Source of the DNA: Planctomycetota bacterium
Lineage (GTDB): Bacteria; Planctomycetota; Phycisphaerae; Sedimentisphaerales; Anaerobacaceae
Reading direction: 5' to 3'
Assembly (NCBI GenBank): GCA_019456195.1
Contig: VRUK01000039.1
Location: 1-47,277, forward strand
DNA: 47,277 nt
Of this stretch, positions 1-7,576 are shown piece after piece. The translations under genes and the position numbers were made by a program. The notes under the pieces are model-generated. The model searched no databases. It saw only the letters and a program-made list of their open reading frames with translations, and had not been told where the DNA came from. Within the stretch, counting starts at the first letter, position 1; each line of letters opens with the position of its first letter.

Positions 1-1
1 T

Positions 2-136
2 CGTGTTCTTGAAGCGGTTCGGTGGATGCAGAATGCCATAGCTGATGATAAGCAAATCGTTGCGGACGGCAGGCAGGTCAAACATGTCAGCAAACTGGAC
101 AGAGATAAACTGTGCGCCTGTTACAAGAAGGGGTGA
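2..136 (+). CDS. C-terminal fragment of an unidentified protein
   Basis: The window opens inside an open frame that runs 44 codons to a TGA at 134-136. The tail is hydrophilic, rich in Lys and Asp, and ends in a short Cys-Ala-Cys motif followed by Tyr-Lys-Lys-Gly. I do not recognise the family from so short a piece. The terminal Cys-x-Cys fits the cysteine-rich theme of the genes just downstream, but that could be chance. The start lies outside the window. Confidence 0.5.
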   Translation, partial: RVLEAVRWMQNAIADDKQIVADGRQVKHVSKLDRDKLCACYKKG

Positions 137-240
137 GAGTTCTGCGGCCAGAAATTGGGATAAGCCGTATGTTTAAGAGGCCGAGTTAGAAGGAATAACG
201 TAACGCTACACTGGGGGCACATTTGTACAAGGAGTCAGAA

Positions 241-402
241 ATGGAAACGAAAAAGAAGAAGAAAGGCCTGCTGGCAATAATATGGGAGTCTATGACCAAG
301 ACTGGCGGATGCTGCGGTCCCGGAGAAACCTGCTGTGGTCCGGAAAATAAAAATGACGAGAAAACCGTTGAAAAGAAAGACGCAGAAAAATCTTGTAACT
401 AA
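241..402 (+). CDS. 53-aa cysteine-rich mini-protein (CCGPGETCCGP)
   Basis: This is a short frame of 53 residues with a good ribosome binding site (AAGGAG at 229-234, six bases before ATG). It has a Lys-rich start (residues 4-8), a short hydrophobic stretch, then the motif CCGPGETCCGP at residues 24-34, a charged tail and a last Cys at 52. Two vicinal Cys pairs in a Gly/Pro turn suggest soft-metal or metalloid binding, or a thiol relay; this is inference. It sits just ahead of the metal ATPase, and a similar Cys-pair motif recurs at both ends of the protein at 2513-3259. No known family is recognised. The start and frame are well supported; the function is open. Confidence 0.7.
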   Translation: METKKKKKGLLAIIWESMTKTGGCCGPGETCCGPENKNDEKTVEKKDAEKSCN

Positions 403-527
403 GAAGAAGTGCAGTTTAGCGAGTACTGAGTGTATGTTTTTCAAAACACTCCTTTTCTGCTTGATGGGAGATTTTTACCATTAGCAAAAACGAACATGAT
501 AAGGTTGCCAAATACAGGGAAATAGCA

Positions 528-2384
528 GTGCTAAGCATTGTTCCTGGCATTGTCGGCATTCTGATTTTAGTGAGCTGGGCCCTGGCTTACCGGGAAATTG
601 GTCCAACGTTTGTGAATGCTGGATTAGCTCTTGTTGCTACCCTATTTGGTGGTTATTTGCGATTTGTCGCTGGATTCAAAGACATCTTCAATCGAAAAAT
701 AACCGTCAATGTATTTGTCACTGTTGCCCTGGTTGCTACCGTTGCAATTGGTGAGTTCAGGGCAGCAGCAATCATCGTGTTCATCATGGCAATGGCAGGT
801 GCACTGGAATCCTATACTCTCGATAAGACTCATAGGAGCATAAGGGCCCTGCTGAACCTTGCCCCAAAAATGGCAACGGTACGACGCGGCGGAAGTAAGG
901 AAGAAGTTGTCGTGTCTGCCAGCGAAGTTCAGGTCGGGGATGTAGTAGTTGTCAGACCTGGAGGACGTATTCCAATCGATGGAATCGTAGTAGCCGGAGA
1001 AAGTTCTGTTAACCAGGCTCCAATTACCGGAGAGTCAATGCCGGTTGAGAAGCTTAAGGGTAGCGAAGTATTTGGCGGAACTCTGAACGAAACGGGTCGG
1101 CTTGAAATTAAGACTACCAAGGTTGGCCAAGACACAACATTATCCAAAATAGTCCATCTTGTGGAACAAGCGCAGGGGACAAAGGCTCCCATTCAGAATA
1201 TTGCCGACCGCTTCACTGTATGGTTTCTGCCCACAGTGCTGGTAATTGCATTCATAGCATTTTTGACATCTGGCGATATTAAGGTTGCCGTATCGGTTCT
1301 TTTGGTTGCTTGTCCCTGTGCCTTTGCCATTGCCACCCCAACAGCTGTAACTGCCGGGATATCCAATATGGCCCGCCATGCAGTACTTATCAAAGGAGGT
1401 ATATTCCTGGAACTGGCAAAAAAAATAGATGTTCTTCTTGTGGATAAGACCGGCACATTCACTCTCGGAAAGCCAAAAGTAGTCGAAGTGGTCGCCTTTG
1501 ACGATATGTCAGAAGTAGAGGTCCTGCGTCTAGCTGCAATAGCCGAGAAGTATTCTGAACATCCTTTAGCCAGATCGGTTACGACCCGTGCAAAAGAATG
1601 TGACATCACAGTTCCTGATCCTTATGAGTTTAATATCGAAGTTGGAATGGGTGTTACCGCCCAGTTGGACGGTAAGAAGATATTAGTAGGTAAAAATAGG
1701 TTTCTGCGGGATAAAGGCGTCAGTATTACCGAGTACATTGAGCAGGCGGTTTCAGAACAGACTGAACAGGGCAGAACCGCAATTCTTATAGCCAACAACA
1801 TGAAACCAGTAGGCCTGATTGCTATCGCTGACGAGATTCGTTCTCAGACTCCTCATGCTATCGCATCTTTGAAGGCCATGGGTGTTAAGAACATTACAAT
1901 GCTCACCGGAGACAATCATAAAGTAGCCAAAGCTGTAGCAGAAGAAATCGGAGTTGATGATTTTCAGGCCGAACTTCTTCCGGAACAAAAATTACAATTT
2001 GTCGAAAAGCTGCAAAAACAGGGACATATTGTCGGTATGATTGGTGATGGCATCAACGATGCTCCGGCACTGGCGTTAGCTGATGTTGGAATTGCTATGG
2101 GTGCGGCCGGCACAGATGTGGCGGTTGAAACAGCAGATGTAACTTTGATGAATGATGATCTATTACGGGTTGTAAACTTCATGGGGATGTCGAGGAAGGT
2201 TCTGCTGCGTATTAAGCTCAATATTTTATTTTCCATTATATATAACGTTATAGGGCTTGTTTTGGCGAGCCTTGGGATGCTCACGCCTGTTTTGGCAGTT
2301 ATTTTTCAAGAGGCCGGTTGTGTTACGGTAGTTTTAAGTTCGACGTTGCTATTGTGGTCTAAAACAGGGTCGCTGCAAAAATGA
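528..2384 (+). CDS. Heavy-metal-translocating P-type ATPase (P1B)
   Basis: A membrane pump expected to drive metal ions out of the cytoplasm with ATP. Visible marks are the membrane CPC motif (Cys262-Pro-Cys264), the phosphorylation site DKTGTFT (Asp306), the EHPLA nucleotide-site His-Pro motif, TGDN, and the hinge GDGINDAPAL. There is no N-terminal HMA metal-binding domain, so at 618 residues it is a short member. Metal choice is unclear: the YN pair in the last membrane pair is Cu(I)-pump-like, while the following FQEAGC segment is not. The GTG start has AGGGA seven bases upstream. The frame stays open upstream to a TGA at 462-464 without ATG, GTG or TTG; an ATT at 480 behind GGGAG is a remote alternative. 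It follows the Cys-rich mini-protein and probably belongs to the same unit. Confidence 0.93.
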   Translation: MLSIVPGIVGILILVSWALAYREIGPTFVNAGLALVATLFGGYLRFVAGFKDIFNRKITVNVFVTVALVATVAIGEFRAAAIIVFIMAMAGALESYTLDKTHRSIRALLNLAPKMATVRRGGSKEEVVVSASEVQVGDVVVVRPGGRIPIDGIVVAGESSVNQAPITGESMPVEKLKGSEVFGGTLNETGRLEIKTTKVGQDTTLSKIVHLVEQAQGTKAPIQNIADRFTVWFLPTVLVIAFIAFLTSGDIKVAVSVLLVACPCAFAIATPTAVTAGISNMARHAVLIKGGIFLELAKKIDVLLVDKTGTFTLGKPKVVEVVAFDDMSEVEVLRLAAIAEKYSEHPLARSVTTRAKECDITVPDPYEFNIEVGMGVTAQLDGKKILVGKNRFLRDKGVSITEYIEQAVSEQTEQGRTAILIANNMKPVGLIAIADEIRSQTPHAIASLKAMGVKNITMLTGDNHKVAKAVAEEIGVDDFQAELLPEQKLQFVEKLQKQGHIVGMIGDGINDAPALALADVGIAMGAAGTDVAVETADVTLMNDDLLRVVNFMGMSRKVLLRIKLNILFSIIYNVIGLVLASLGMLTPVLAVIFQEAGCVTVVLSSTLLLWSKTGSLQK

Positions 2385-2512
2385 CGATAACGGCAGTCTT
2401 TCTGTCGCAGCCCTAACTGTTGAAAATGCCGTGAGAGGGAATGTTTCGCAGTGTGCGTAACGATTACAGGATACTTATTGCGATTTTAATCTCTTTTAGA
2501 AAGGATGTTAAA

Positions 2513-3259
2513 ATGAATGATGATAAAGAACAGGTTAGTAGCAAAGAAAATGCGGGTGACTTCCAGCCGTGCTGTGAAGGAGGTAGTTGCTGCCCGTCAG
2601 AGTCTAATAGTGCAGGCAAAAGCTGGAAGATTGTGGTATTTATCATTATTGTGCTTGCAGCCGGGGTAGTTTTGGCGCGTTCGTTTATCAGAAAATCAGA
2701 TTCGGTCACAGAGCAGGGTACGTTTGTCGCAATCCAATCCGAGGTCAAACTTGATACTCCTTTGCCGCAAATCGCTGAAGCCGCGAAACAAGGTCCCACG
2801 GCGTCAAAGGGCGACACAGTGACTCCTGCAGTGGCCAATGAAAAGACAGAGGAAGATGTTTCTGATAAAGCTTCACTCGCTTTATGGGGGTCTGAACTGG
2901 ATTCCCTGGCTTCACTCAACAAGGCGGCGGCAGACATTGATGCTGTTTTTGTCCTCCTTGCCGCCGATGACCAGGAAAGCAACCAGACCATAATCAAACA
3001 GATCGAAGCCGCGGCCCAAAAGATTAAGGCTGGTGGAATTCGCATCTCTGCTTTCAGACTTAAGCAGAGCGCACCCAATTATGCGAACTTTACTAAGCAG
3101 TTGTCCACCCCCTGTGTTATTGCTATGGTAAAAGGTGGCGGTCTAAGCGGAGTTTCGGCGGACCAGATCACTGAGACTAAGCTGGTCCAGGCTTTTGTAG
3201 CTGCATCGAGGCCGAGTTCAGGCTGTTGCCCGCCCGGCAGTGGAGCTTCATGCCCGTAG
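2513..3259 (+). CDS. Membrane-anchored Cys-cluster protein with thioredoxin-like core
   Basis: This 248-residue protein starts at an ATG with AAGGA seven bases upstream. Visible parts, in order, are a Cys cluster PCCEGGSCCPS (Cys20, 21, 26, 27), one membrane segment (about residues 37-56), an Ala/Thr-rich linker, an alpha/beta region (about 130-230) with a TPCV motif that resembles the cis-Pro corner of thioredoxin folds, and a terminal cluster CCPPGSGASCP (Cys238, 239, 247). No CXXC active site is seen, so the core is probably not itself a classical thioredoxin. Its terminal motifs resemble the 53-residue protein upstream. It lies between the metal ATPase and a CcdA-like gene, which suggests thiol transfer or metal(loid) capture at the membrane. 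The function is inferred only; no named family is recognised. Confidence 0.75.
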   Translation: MNDDKEQVSSKENAGDFQPCCEGGSCCPSESNSAGKSWKIVVFIIIVLAAGVVLARSFIRKSDSVTEQGTFVAIQSEVKLDTPLPQIAEAAKQGPTASKGDTVTPAVANEKTEEDVSDKASLALWGSELDSLASLNKAAADIDAVFVLLAADDQESNQTIIKQIEAAAQKIKAGGIRISAFRLKQSAPNYANFTKQLSTPCVIAMVKGGGLSGVSADQITETKLVQAFVAASRPSSGCCPPGSGASCP

Positions 3260-3277
3260 TGGAGACCATCAAGTAAA

Positions 3278-3991
3278 ATGGAATGGATTCAAGGAATAAT
3301 GGTTTGGGCCAGGACCGTACTTGAACAGGTCGGATTCCGGCCCGTGGCCCTGCCCTTAGCGTTTGTTCTCGGACTGGCCAGTGCGGTTGCAAGTGCCTGC
3401 TGTACTCTGCCCCTGTTAGGCGCGATAGTAGGCTATTCGGGCACGCGGGAGGACCGTGATCGTCGGGCAAAGTTTCTTGCTGCCCTATTCTTTATGGTGG
3501 GGACAACTATAGCGCTCATTATTCTTGGCACTGTGGCAGGCTTTATAGGGCAGGTAGCTCAGGATATAATGGGCAAATATTGGAAGGTGTTTGCCGGGCT
3601 GGTTGCGATCTTTGTTGGCCTCGCTGCACTAAAGTTATTGCCATTCAAACTGCCCAAAAGAACTGGCAAAGGCAAGTCGCGACCGAAAGGATTTTTTGGC
3701 GCAGCAGTATTTGGACTGGTCATGGGAGGAGGCGTCAGCGTAGCTTCACTGGCCTGCAATCCCGGAATTTACATCGTGTTAGGAGTGGCCGTGTTACAAG
3801 GCTACACCTTGTGGACGATAGCGATAACGGCTGCCTATGCAGTGGGATTCAGCTTACCGTTAGCTCTAATTATGCTGGGTGCATCTTTCGGCAAATCGGT
3901 GATTAGGGCAAAGAGAACCGAGTCTGCCATACGAATCGTAGGTGGGATTCTGCTTATTATCGCGGGCTTTTATTTCCTGGCAACATTCTAA
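3278..3991 (+). CDS. CcdA/DsbD-like transmembrane thiol transporter, atypical
   Basis: A 237-residue protein with about six membrane segments in two halves joined by a basic loop (residues 121-138). Each half carries one conserved cysteine site: ACCTLP (Cys41-Cys42) and ACNPG (Cys160). CcdA/DsbD proteins normally have SPC and GPC at these places and pass electrons from cytoplasmic thioredoxin across the membrane. The positions fit that fold, but the flanking residues differ and the first site has two adjacent Cys. It begins 18 bp after the Cys-cluster gene, so the two are probably co-expressed, with that protein as its likely partner. A second, more standard CcdA lies at 6736-7437. The family is fairly secure; the partner is inferred. 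Confidence 0.8.
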   Translation: MEWIQGIMVWARTVLEQVGFRPVALPLAFVLGLASAVASACCTLPLLGAIVGYSGTREDRDRRAKFLAALFFMVGTTIALIILGTVAGFIGQVAQDIMGKYWKVFAGLVAIFVGLAALKLLPFKLPKRTGKGKSRPKGFFGAAVFGLVMGGGVSVASLACNPGIYIVLGVAVLQGYTLWTIAITAAYAVGFSLPLALIMLGASFGKSVIRAKRTESAIRIVGGILLIIAGFYFLATF

Positions 3992-4144
3992 ACCTGGTCG
4001 AGAATACAGTGGATATTACTACAAAATAAACTTGTAAGTACAGATCAACATTGTTTATCAAGATAAAACCCCAAGAGTTAACAATAGTAGAACTTATCTG
4101 TGTGAGTAATTTAAACAAGATATTTTTCTGGAATTTTCAGGATT

Positions 4145-4197
4145 TTGCTCGATATTTCCGAACAATATATTACTATGTGAGTATATATACATATTGT
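4145..4197 (+). promoter_or_regulatory. Probable promoter and ArsR-type operator
   Basis: Upstream of the ArsR gene, TTGCTC (4145-4150) and TATTAC (4168-4173) are spaced 17 bp as a weak -35/-10 pair. Overlapping them is an AT-rich dyad: ACAATAT (4162-4168) and its exact complement ATATTGT (4191-4197), with an inner TATGT/ACATA pair (4174-4178, 4189-4193). ArsR/SmtB repressors usually bind AT-rich dyads over their own promoters, so autoregulation is likely. This is not proof of binding. The rest of 3992-4218 shows no gene. Confidence 0.45.
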
Positions 4198-4218
4198 AAT
4201 GTGTATTTAGGAGATTAA

Positions 4219-4548
4219 ATGTTAAGCAGCAGGCAAAAGTTATTATTTGAAAAGCAGGCGGAAATAGCAAAGGCGATTGCACATCCGCTTCGAATAGCGA
4301 TTGTCGATTTTCTAAAAGACGGCGAGCAGTGTGTCTGCGACATAGCCGGGCATATAGGCTCTGAAAGATCGAATGTTTCACGGCATCTTTCGGTGATGGT
4401 TAATGCAGGCCTGTTGGGATACCGCAAAAAAGGGCTAAAGGTCATTTATAAACTCAAGACACCTTGTATCGTGGATTTCTTTTCGTGCATGAGCAGTGTT
4501 TTGAAGCAGCAGTTCAGAGATAATGAAAAGTTGTTGAAGGCCTTGTAG
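4219..4548 (+). CDS. ArsR/SmtB-family metal(loid)-responsive repressor
   Basis: A 109-residue winged-helix repressor with AGGAG five bases before the ATG. The helix-turn-helix region is clear (about residues 37-66), followed by the wing (GYRKKGLKVIYKL). Cys38 and Cys40 form a CVC pair at the start of the recognition region, the place where classical ArsR senses arsenite and CadC-type proteins sense Cd/Pb. Cys83 and Cys90 lie further on and may complete the site. Such proteins leave DNA when the thiols bind metal. The gene begins a tight run with the permease (4 bp later), two thioredoxins and CcdA, so it should control those. The family is secure; the ligand (As(III), organo-arsenical, Cd or other) is not shown by the sequence. 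Confidence 0.93.
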   Translation: MLSSRQKLLFEKQAEIAKAIAHPLRIAIVDFLKDGEQCVCDIAGHIGSERSNVSRHLSVMVNAGLLGYRKKGLKVIYKLKTPCIVDFFSCMSSVLKQQFRDNEKLLKAL

Positions 4549-4551
4549 CTT

Positions 4552-5919
4552 GTGGATTTTGTTATGAACTTAAAAGAGAATTGGAAAAAAGTAACAATTA
4601 TTATCGTGGTATTTCTCGGATGCTATTATCTGCCAGTCGGGAGCGTTCGTTTTGATAATGCGATTAACGAATCGCTGCATCTGGTCAAGTGGTATGCCCG
4701 TGAGCACGTTTTGCTGTGTCTGGTGCCGGCCTTTTTTATCGCCGGCGCCATCTCGATTTTCGTCAGTCAGGCGGCGGTAATGAAATATCTCGGTGCAAGG
4801 GCAAATAAAGTTATAGCTTATGCCGTTGCATCGGTTTCAGGTTCTATTCTTGCGGTTTGTTCCTGTACGGTTTTGCCGCTGTTTGCGGGTATTTATAAAA
4901 TGGGGGCCGGTCTCGGCCCTGCCGCTACGTTTCTTTACTCCGGGCCTGCCATCAATGTTCTGGCGATAATTCTGACCGCCCGGGTCTTGGGGCTTGAAAT
5001 CGGTATTGCCCGCGCAGTCGGGGCAATTGTTTTCAGTGTTGTCATCGGCCTCTCCATGCACTTTATTTATCGCAAAGAAGAACTTGAAAAAGCTAATAGT
5101 CAAATGGCTATGCCCGAGCCTCAGGTCAACCGGCCGTTGTGGAAAAATACGCTGTATTTTGCTTCGATGGTTGGAATCCTTGTCTTCGCCAACTGGGCGC
5201 GGACTGGAGATGTCAGGGCCGTATTCCTGTGCTGTCCGGGAGGTTTGACCACCTACAAGGTCGAAGGTACTTTAATCAGCCAAACAGAAGATAATGTTAC
5301 ATTTTTGGATACATCCGGGAAAACGCATGAAATATCGGCAGAGCTTCTTCATGACCTCCAGGATGTCCGGAAGAACAAACTTTACGAGTTGATACTCAGG
5401 ATTCGCTGGATTCTGGTTCTCTTTCTTCTGGCAGGTTTCGGAGTAATGATATTATTGTGGTTCACTAATGACGAACTGCGCCGGTGGTTTGGGGCGTCCT
5501 GGGATTTTGCTGTGCAGATACTGCCTTTGCTGCTGGCCGGTGTCCTGATAGCCGGGTTCCTTTTGGGCAGACCCGGACCCGGAAACGAAGGCATCTTACC
5601 TGCTAAGTGGGTGAACGCGGCGGTTGGCGGTAACTCAATCTGGGCCAATCTGTTTGCTTCCATTGCCGGGGCTTTCATGTATTTCGCCACCCTCACAGAG
5701 ATTCCTATCTTACAGGGCCTTATGGGGGCAGGAATGGGAAAGGGGCCAGCTCTGGCTCTTCTTCTGGCGGGTCCGGCTTTGTCGTTACCTAATATGCTCG
5801 TAATTCGCTCGGTCATGGGAACGCGCAAGACCATCGTTTTTGTTGTGCTTGTTATTGTAATGGCGACGATTTCAGGAATAATTTTTGGTGTAATTTCTAA
5901 AGGATTAGTTTTAGCATGA
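4552..5919 (+). CDS. Permease, COG0701/ArsP-like (DUF318) efflux transporter
   Basis: A 455-residue membrane protein of two homologous halves. The first half carries CSCTVLPLFAGIYKMGAGLG followed by GPAINVLA; the second carries GAGMGKGPALALLLAGPALS. The repeated G-x-G-x-GPA...GPA pattern is typical of the COG0701 permeases, which include ArsP (organo-arsenical efflux) and related metal exporters. Between the halves is a polar, beta-rich insert of about 60 residues (around 225-280) preceded by a Cys-Cys. The start is taken as GTG behind GAAGG; an ATG four codons later (4564) is also possible. It directly follows the ArsR gene and precedes two thioredoxins and CcdA, so it is probably the regulated exporter. 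The substrate is unproven. Confidence 0.87.
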   Translation: MDFVMNLKENWKKVTIIIVVFLGCYYLPVGSVRFDNAINESLHLVKWYAREHVLLCLVPAFFIAGAISIFVSQAAVMKYLGARANKVIAYAVASVSGSILAVCSCTVLPLFAGIYKMGAGLGPAATFLYSGPAINVLAIILTARVLGLEIGIARAVGAIVFSVVIGLSMHFIYRKEELEKANSQMAMPEPQVNRPLWKNTLYFASMVGILVFANWARTGDVRAVFLCCPGGLTTYKVEGTLISQTEDNVTFLDTSGKTHEISAELLHDLQDVRKNKLYELILRIRWILVLFLLAGFGVMILLWFTNDELRRWFGASWDFAVQILPLLLAGVLIAGFLLGRPGPGNEGILPAKWVNAAVGGNSIWANLFASIAGAFMYFATLTEIPILQGLMGAGMGKGPALALLLAGPALSLPNMLVIRSVMGTRKTIVFVVLVIVMATISGIIFGVISKGLVLA

Positions 5920-5987
5920 CAAATGATATAGACACAAATTCGAATGTAGAAATTGTTTTATGAAATATTTCTCAAAGGGATATAACG

Positions 5988-6221
5988 ATGAAAAAGATAC
6001 AGATTCTCGGCACGGGATGTCCAAAGTGTAAGAAGCTGGCGGAAAATGCCGAGGCGGCCGCAAAAGACCTTGGCATTGAATACGATATTGAGAAGGTCAC
6101 AAATATCAACGAGATTATGGGCTTTGGTGTCATGATGACGCCGGCTCTGGCTGTGGATGGCGAAGTCAAAGTAGTCGGCAAAGTATTATCACCTGATGAA
6201 ATTAAGGGGATGCTTGGGTAG
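5988..6221 (+). CDS. Small redox-active thioredoxin-fold protein (CPKC)
   Basis: A 77-residue glutaredoxin/thioredoxin-like protein of the MTH895/TM0996 type. The active site TGCPKC lies at the very N-terminus (Cys11, Cys14), and the cis-Pro lies in the MMTPALAVDG segment. There is no signal peptide, so it acts in the cytoplasm. AAAGG precedes the ATG. Members of this small family are often found beside COG0701 permeases and ArsR genes, as here, and probably handle dithiol exchange or deliver a thiophilic ligand to the permease. The family is secure; its partner is inferred from position. Confidence 0.93.
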   Translation: MKKIQILGTGCPKCKKLAENAEAAAKDLGIEYDIEKVTNINEIMGFGVMMTPALAVDGEVKVVGKVLSPDEIKGMLG

Positions 6222-6268
6222 TCTTAACTTATTTGACAACTGACCAAAATTCAGAAGGAAGGCCGAAT

Positions 6269-6739
6269 ATGGATAAGACCGTAAAAATCGCTATTATCGC
6301 TTTGTTGTTGGTTGCTGTTGGCGGTGTGATGATTCTAAAGCAAAAAAAGCCTTTACCTCAGATTGTTCAGAATGTTAATCTAAATATAAGCGGTACTGCT
6401 GAGATCGAGAAGGCCGAAGCTCCATCGGTAACTATAGAGCAAGCTAAAGCATTGCCCCGCCTGGTTGACCTCGGTGCGGATAAGTGCATACCGTGTAAGA
6501 TGATGGCCCCTCTCCTTGTTGAATTAAGAAGCGAATATGAAGGCACTCTTAAAGTAGAGTTTATCGATGTCTGGAAAAACCCGGATGAGGCTCCAAAGTA
6601 TGGCATTAAGCTTATACCGACACAAATATTCTTCGATGCTTCAGGTAAAGAGCTTTTCCGCCACGAAGGTTTTTACTCCAAAGAGGACATCCTGGCCAAA
6701 TGGACAGAGCTTGGCGTGGAGCTTACAAAAACAAAATGA
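6269..6739 (+). CDS. Membrane-anchored thioredoxin-like protein (CIPC)
   Basis: A 156-residue protein starting at an ATG with a strong purine-rich ribosome site (6253-6262). Residues 5-23 form an uncleaved signal anchor, then a linker, then a thioredoxin domain with the active site KCIPCK (Cys73, Cys76) and the cis-Pro in LIPTQIFFD. It should sit on the outer face of the cytoplasmic membrane. The stop overlaps the start of the CcdA gene (ATGA), so the two are translationally coupled. CcdA probably keeps this thioredoxin reduced, as DsbD/CcdA systems do for TlpA-type proteins. The reduced substrate here is unknown. Confidence 0.92.
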   Translation: MDKTVKIAIIALLLVAVGGVMILKQKKPLPQIVQNVNLNISGTAEIEKAEAPSVTIEQAKALPRLVDLGADKCIPCKMMAPLLVELRSEYEGTLKVEFIDVWKNPDEAPKYGIKLIPTQIFFDASGKELFRHEGFYSKEDILAKWTELGVELTKTK

Positions 6740-7437
6740 TACTGGAGCTGTTTACGATATTAACACGTGCCGTCGAAGGTACTCCCCTTGTGGCAGTATC
6801 GGCTGCTTTTGCATGGGGCGTTCTAAGCATACTGCTCAGTCCGTGCCACCTTGCGAGTATTCCTTTGATAGTTGGCTTTATCGACGAACAGGGTCGCATC
6901 TCAACTAAACGGGCCTTTATCATATCGACTCTTTTTGCAGTTGGTATTTTAATTACAATAGGTGCAATAGGAGCTGTTACCGCTGCTCTCGGCAGAATCA
7001 TGGGGGATATCGGGCGGTACGGCAACTACTTTGTGGCTCTGGTATTTTTTGCCGTTGGCCTGAATCTTCTGGGTGTAATACCTATGCCGTGGAGCGCTCC
7101 CGGCAAGGTTGGTTTAAAACGCAAAGGATTGCTCGCAGCGTTTATTCTCGGGCTGGTATTTGGTATCGCTTTGGGTCCCTGCACCTTTGCGTTTATGGCG
7201 CCTATGCTGGGCATTACTTTCAAATTAGCCGCGACGAATCTTTTATACGGAGTATTCCTGCTTGTAGTTTACGGTCTTGGACATTGTTCTGTTATCGTCC
7301 TGGCGGGGACCTGTACGGAGCTCGTTGAGCGTTATATGAACTGGAATGAGAAATCCAGAGGCGCGGTAGTCCTTAAGAAAATCTGTGGTGTACTTGTTCT
7401 GATAGGCGGCCTTTACCTGATTTATATGACCAATTAA
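6736..7437 (+). CDS. ccdA: CcdA-type cytochrome c biogenesis / thiol-reducing membrane protein
   Basis: A 233-residue integral membrane protein with six predicted membrane segments. The two redox cysteines are in the classic contexts LSPCHLASIP (Cys37) and LGPCTFAFMAP (Cys149), as in CcdA and the DsbD central domain, which move electrons from cytoplasmic thioredoxin to extracytoplasmic thiol proteins. The start overlaps the preceding thioredoxin stop by four bases. It closes the ArsR-permease-thioredoxin-thioredoxin run, so it probably powers the anchored CIPC protein rather than cytochrome maturation; no cytochrome genes are in the window. Confidence 0.92.
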   Translation: MILELFTILTRAVEGTPLVAVSAAFAWGVLSILLSPCHLASIPLIVGFIDEQGRISTKRAFIISTLFAVGILITIGAIGAVTAALGRIMGDIGRYGNYFVALVFFAVGLNLLGVIPMPWSAPGKVGLKRKGLLAAFILGLVFGIALGPCTFAFMAPMLGITFKLAATNLLYGVFLLVVYGLGHCSVIVLAGTCTELVERYMNWNEKSRGAVVLKKICGVLVLIGGLYLIYMTN

Positions 7438-7467
7438 TGGTATCCATTCCTTACTGCATATTCATTG

Positions 7468-7497
7468 TTGACATTTCGGGCACAGCCGGTGTATAGT
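7468..7497 (+). promoter_or_regulatory. Sigma70-like promoter for the phosphohexomutase gene
   Basis: A perfect TTGACA (7468-7473) and TATAGT (7492-7497) are 18 bp apart. Transcription would begin near 7504, about 70 bases before the ATG at 7577. The leader between them (7505-7555) is a low-complexity run of GATAG-like words. The promoter separates the thiol island from the next gene. Confidence 0.7.
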
Positions 7498-7576
7498 ATC
7501 GAACAATGGATAGTAGATAGCGGATAGGGATAAATGATATCTACGCTATATGCTAAACGCAATAGGAGTCGATAAG

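Noticed and set aside
528..7437. A standard arsenic operon with ArsB/Acr3 and ArsC
   Set aside because: No ArsB, Acr3, ArsA or arsenate reductase sequence is seen; only ArsR and a COG0701 permease fit an arsenic role.
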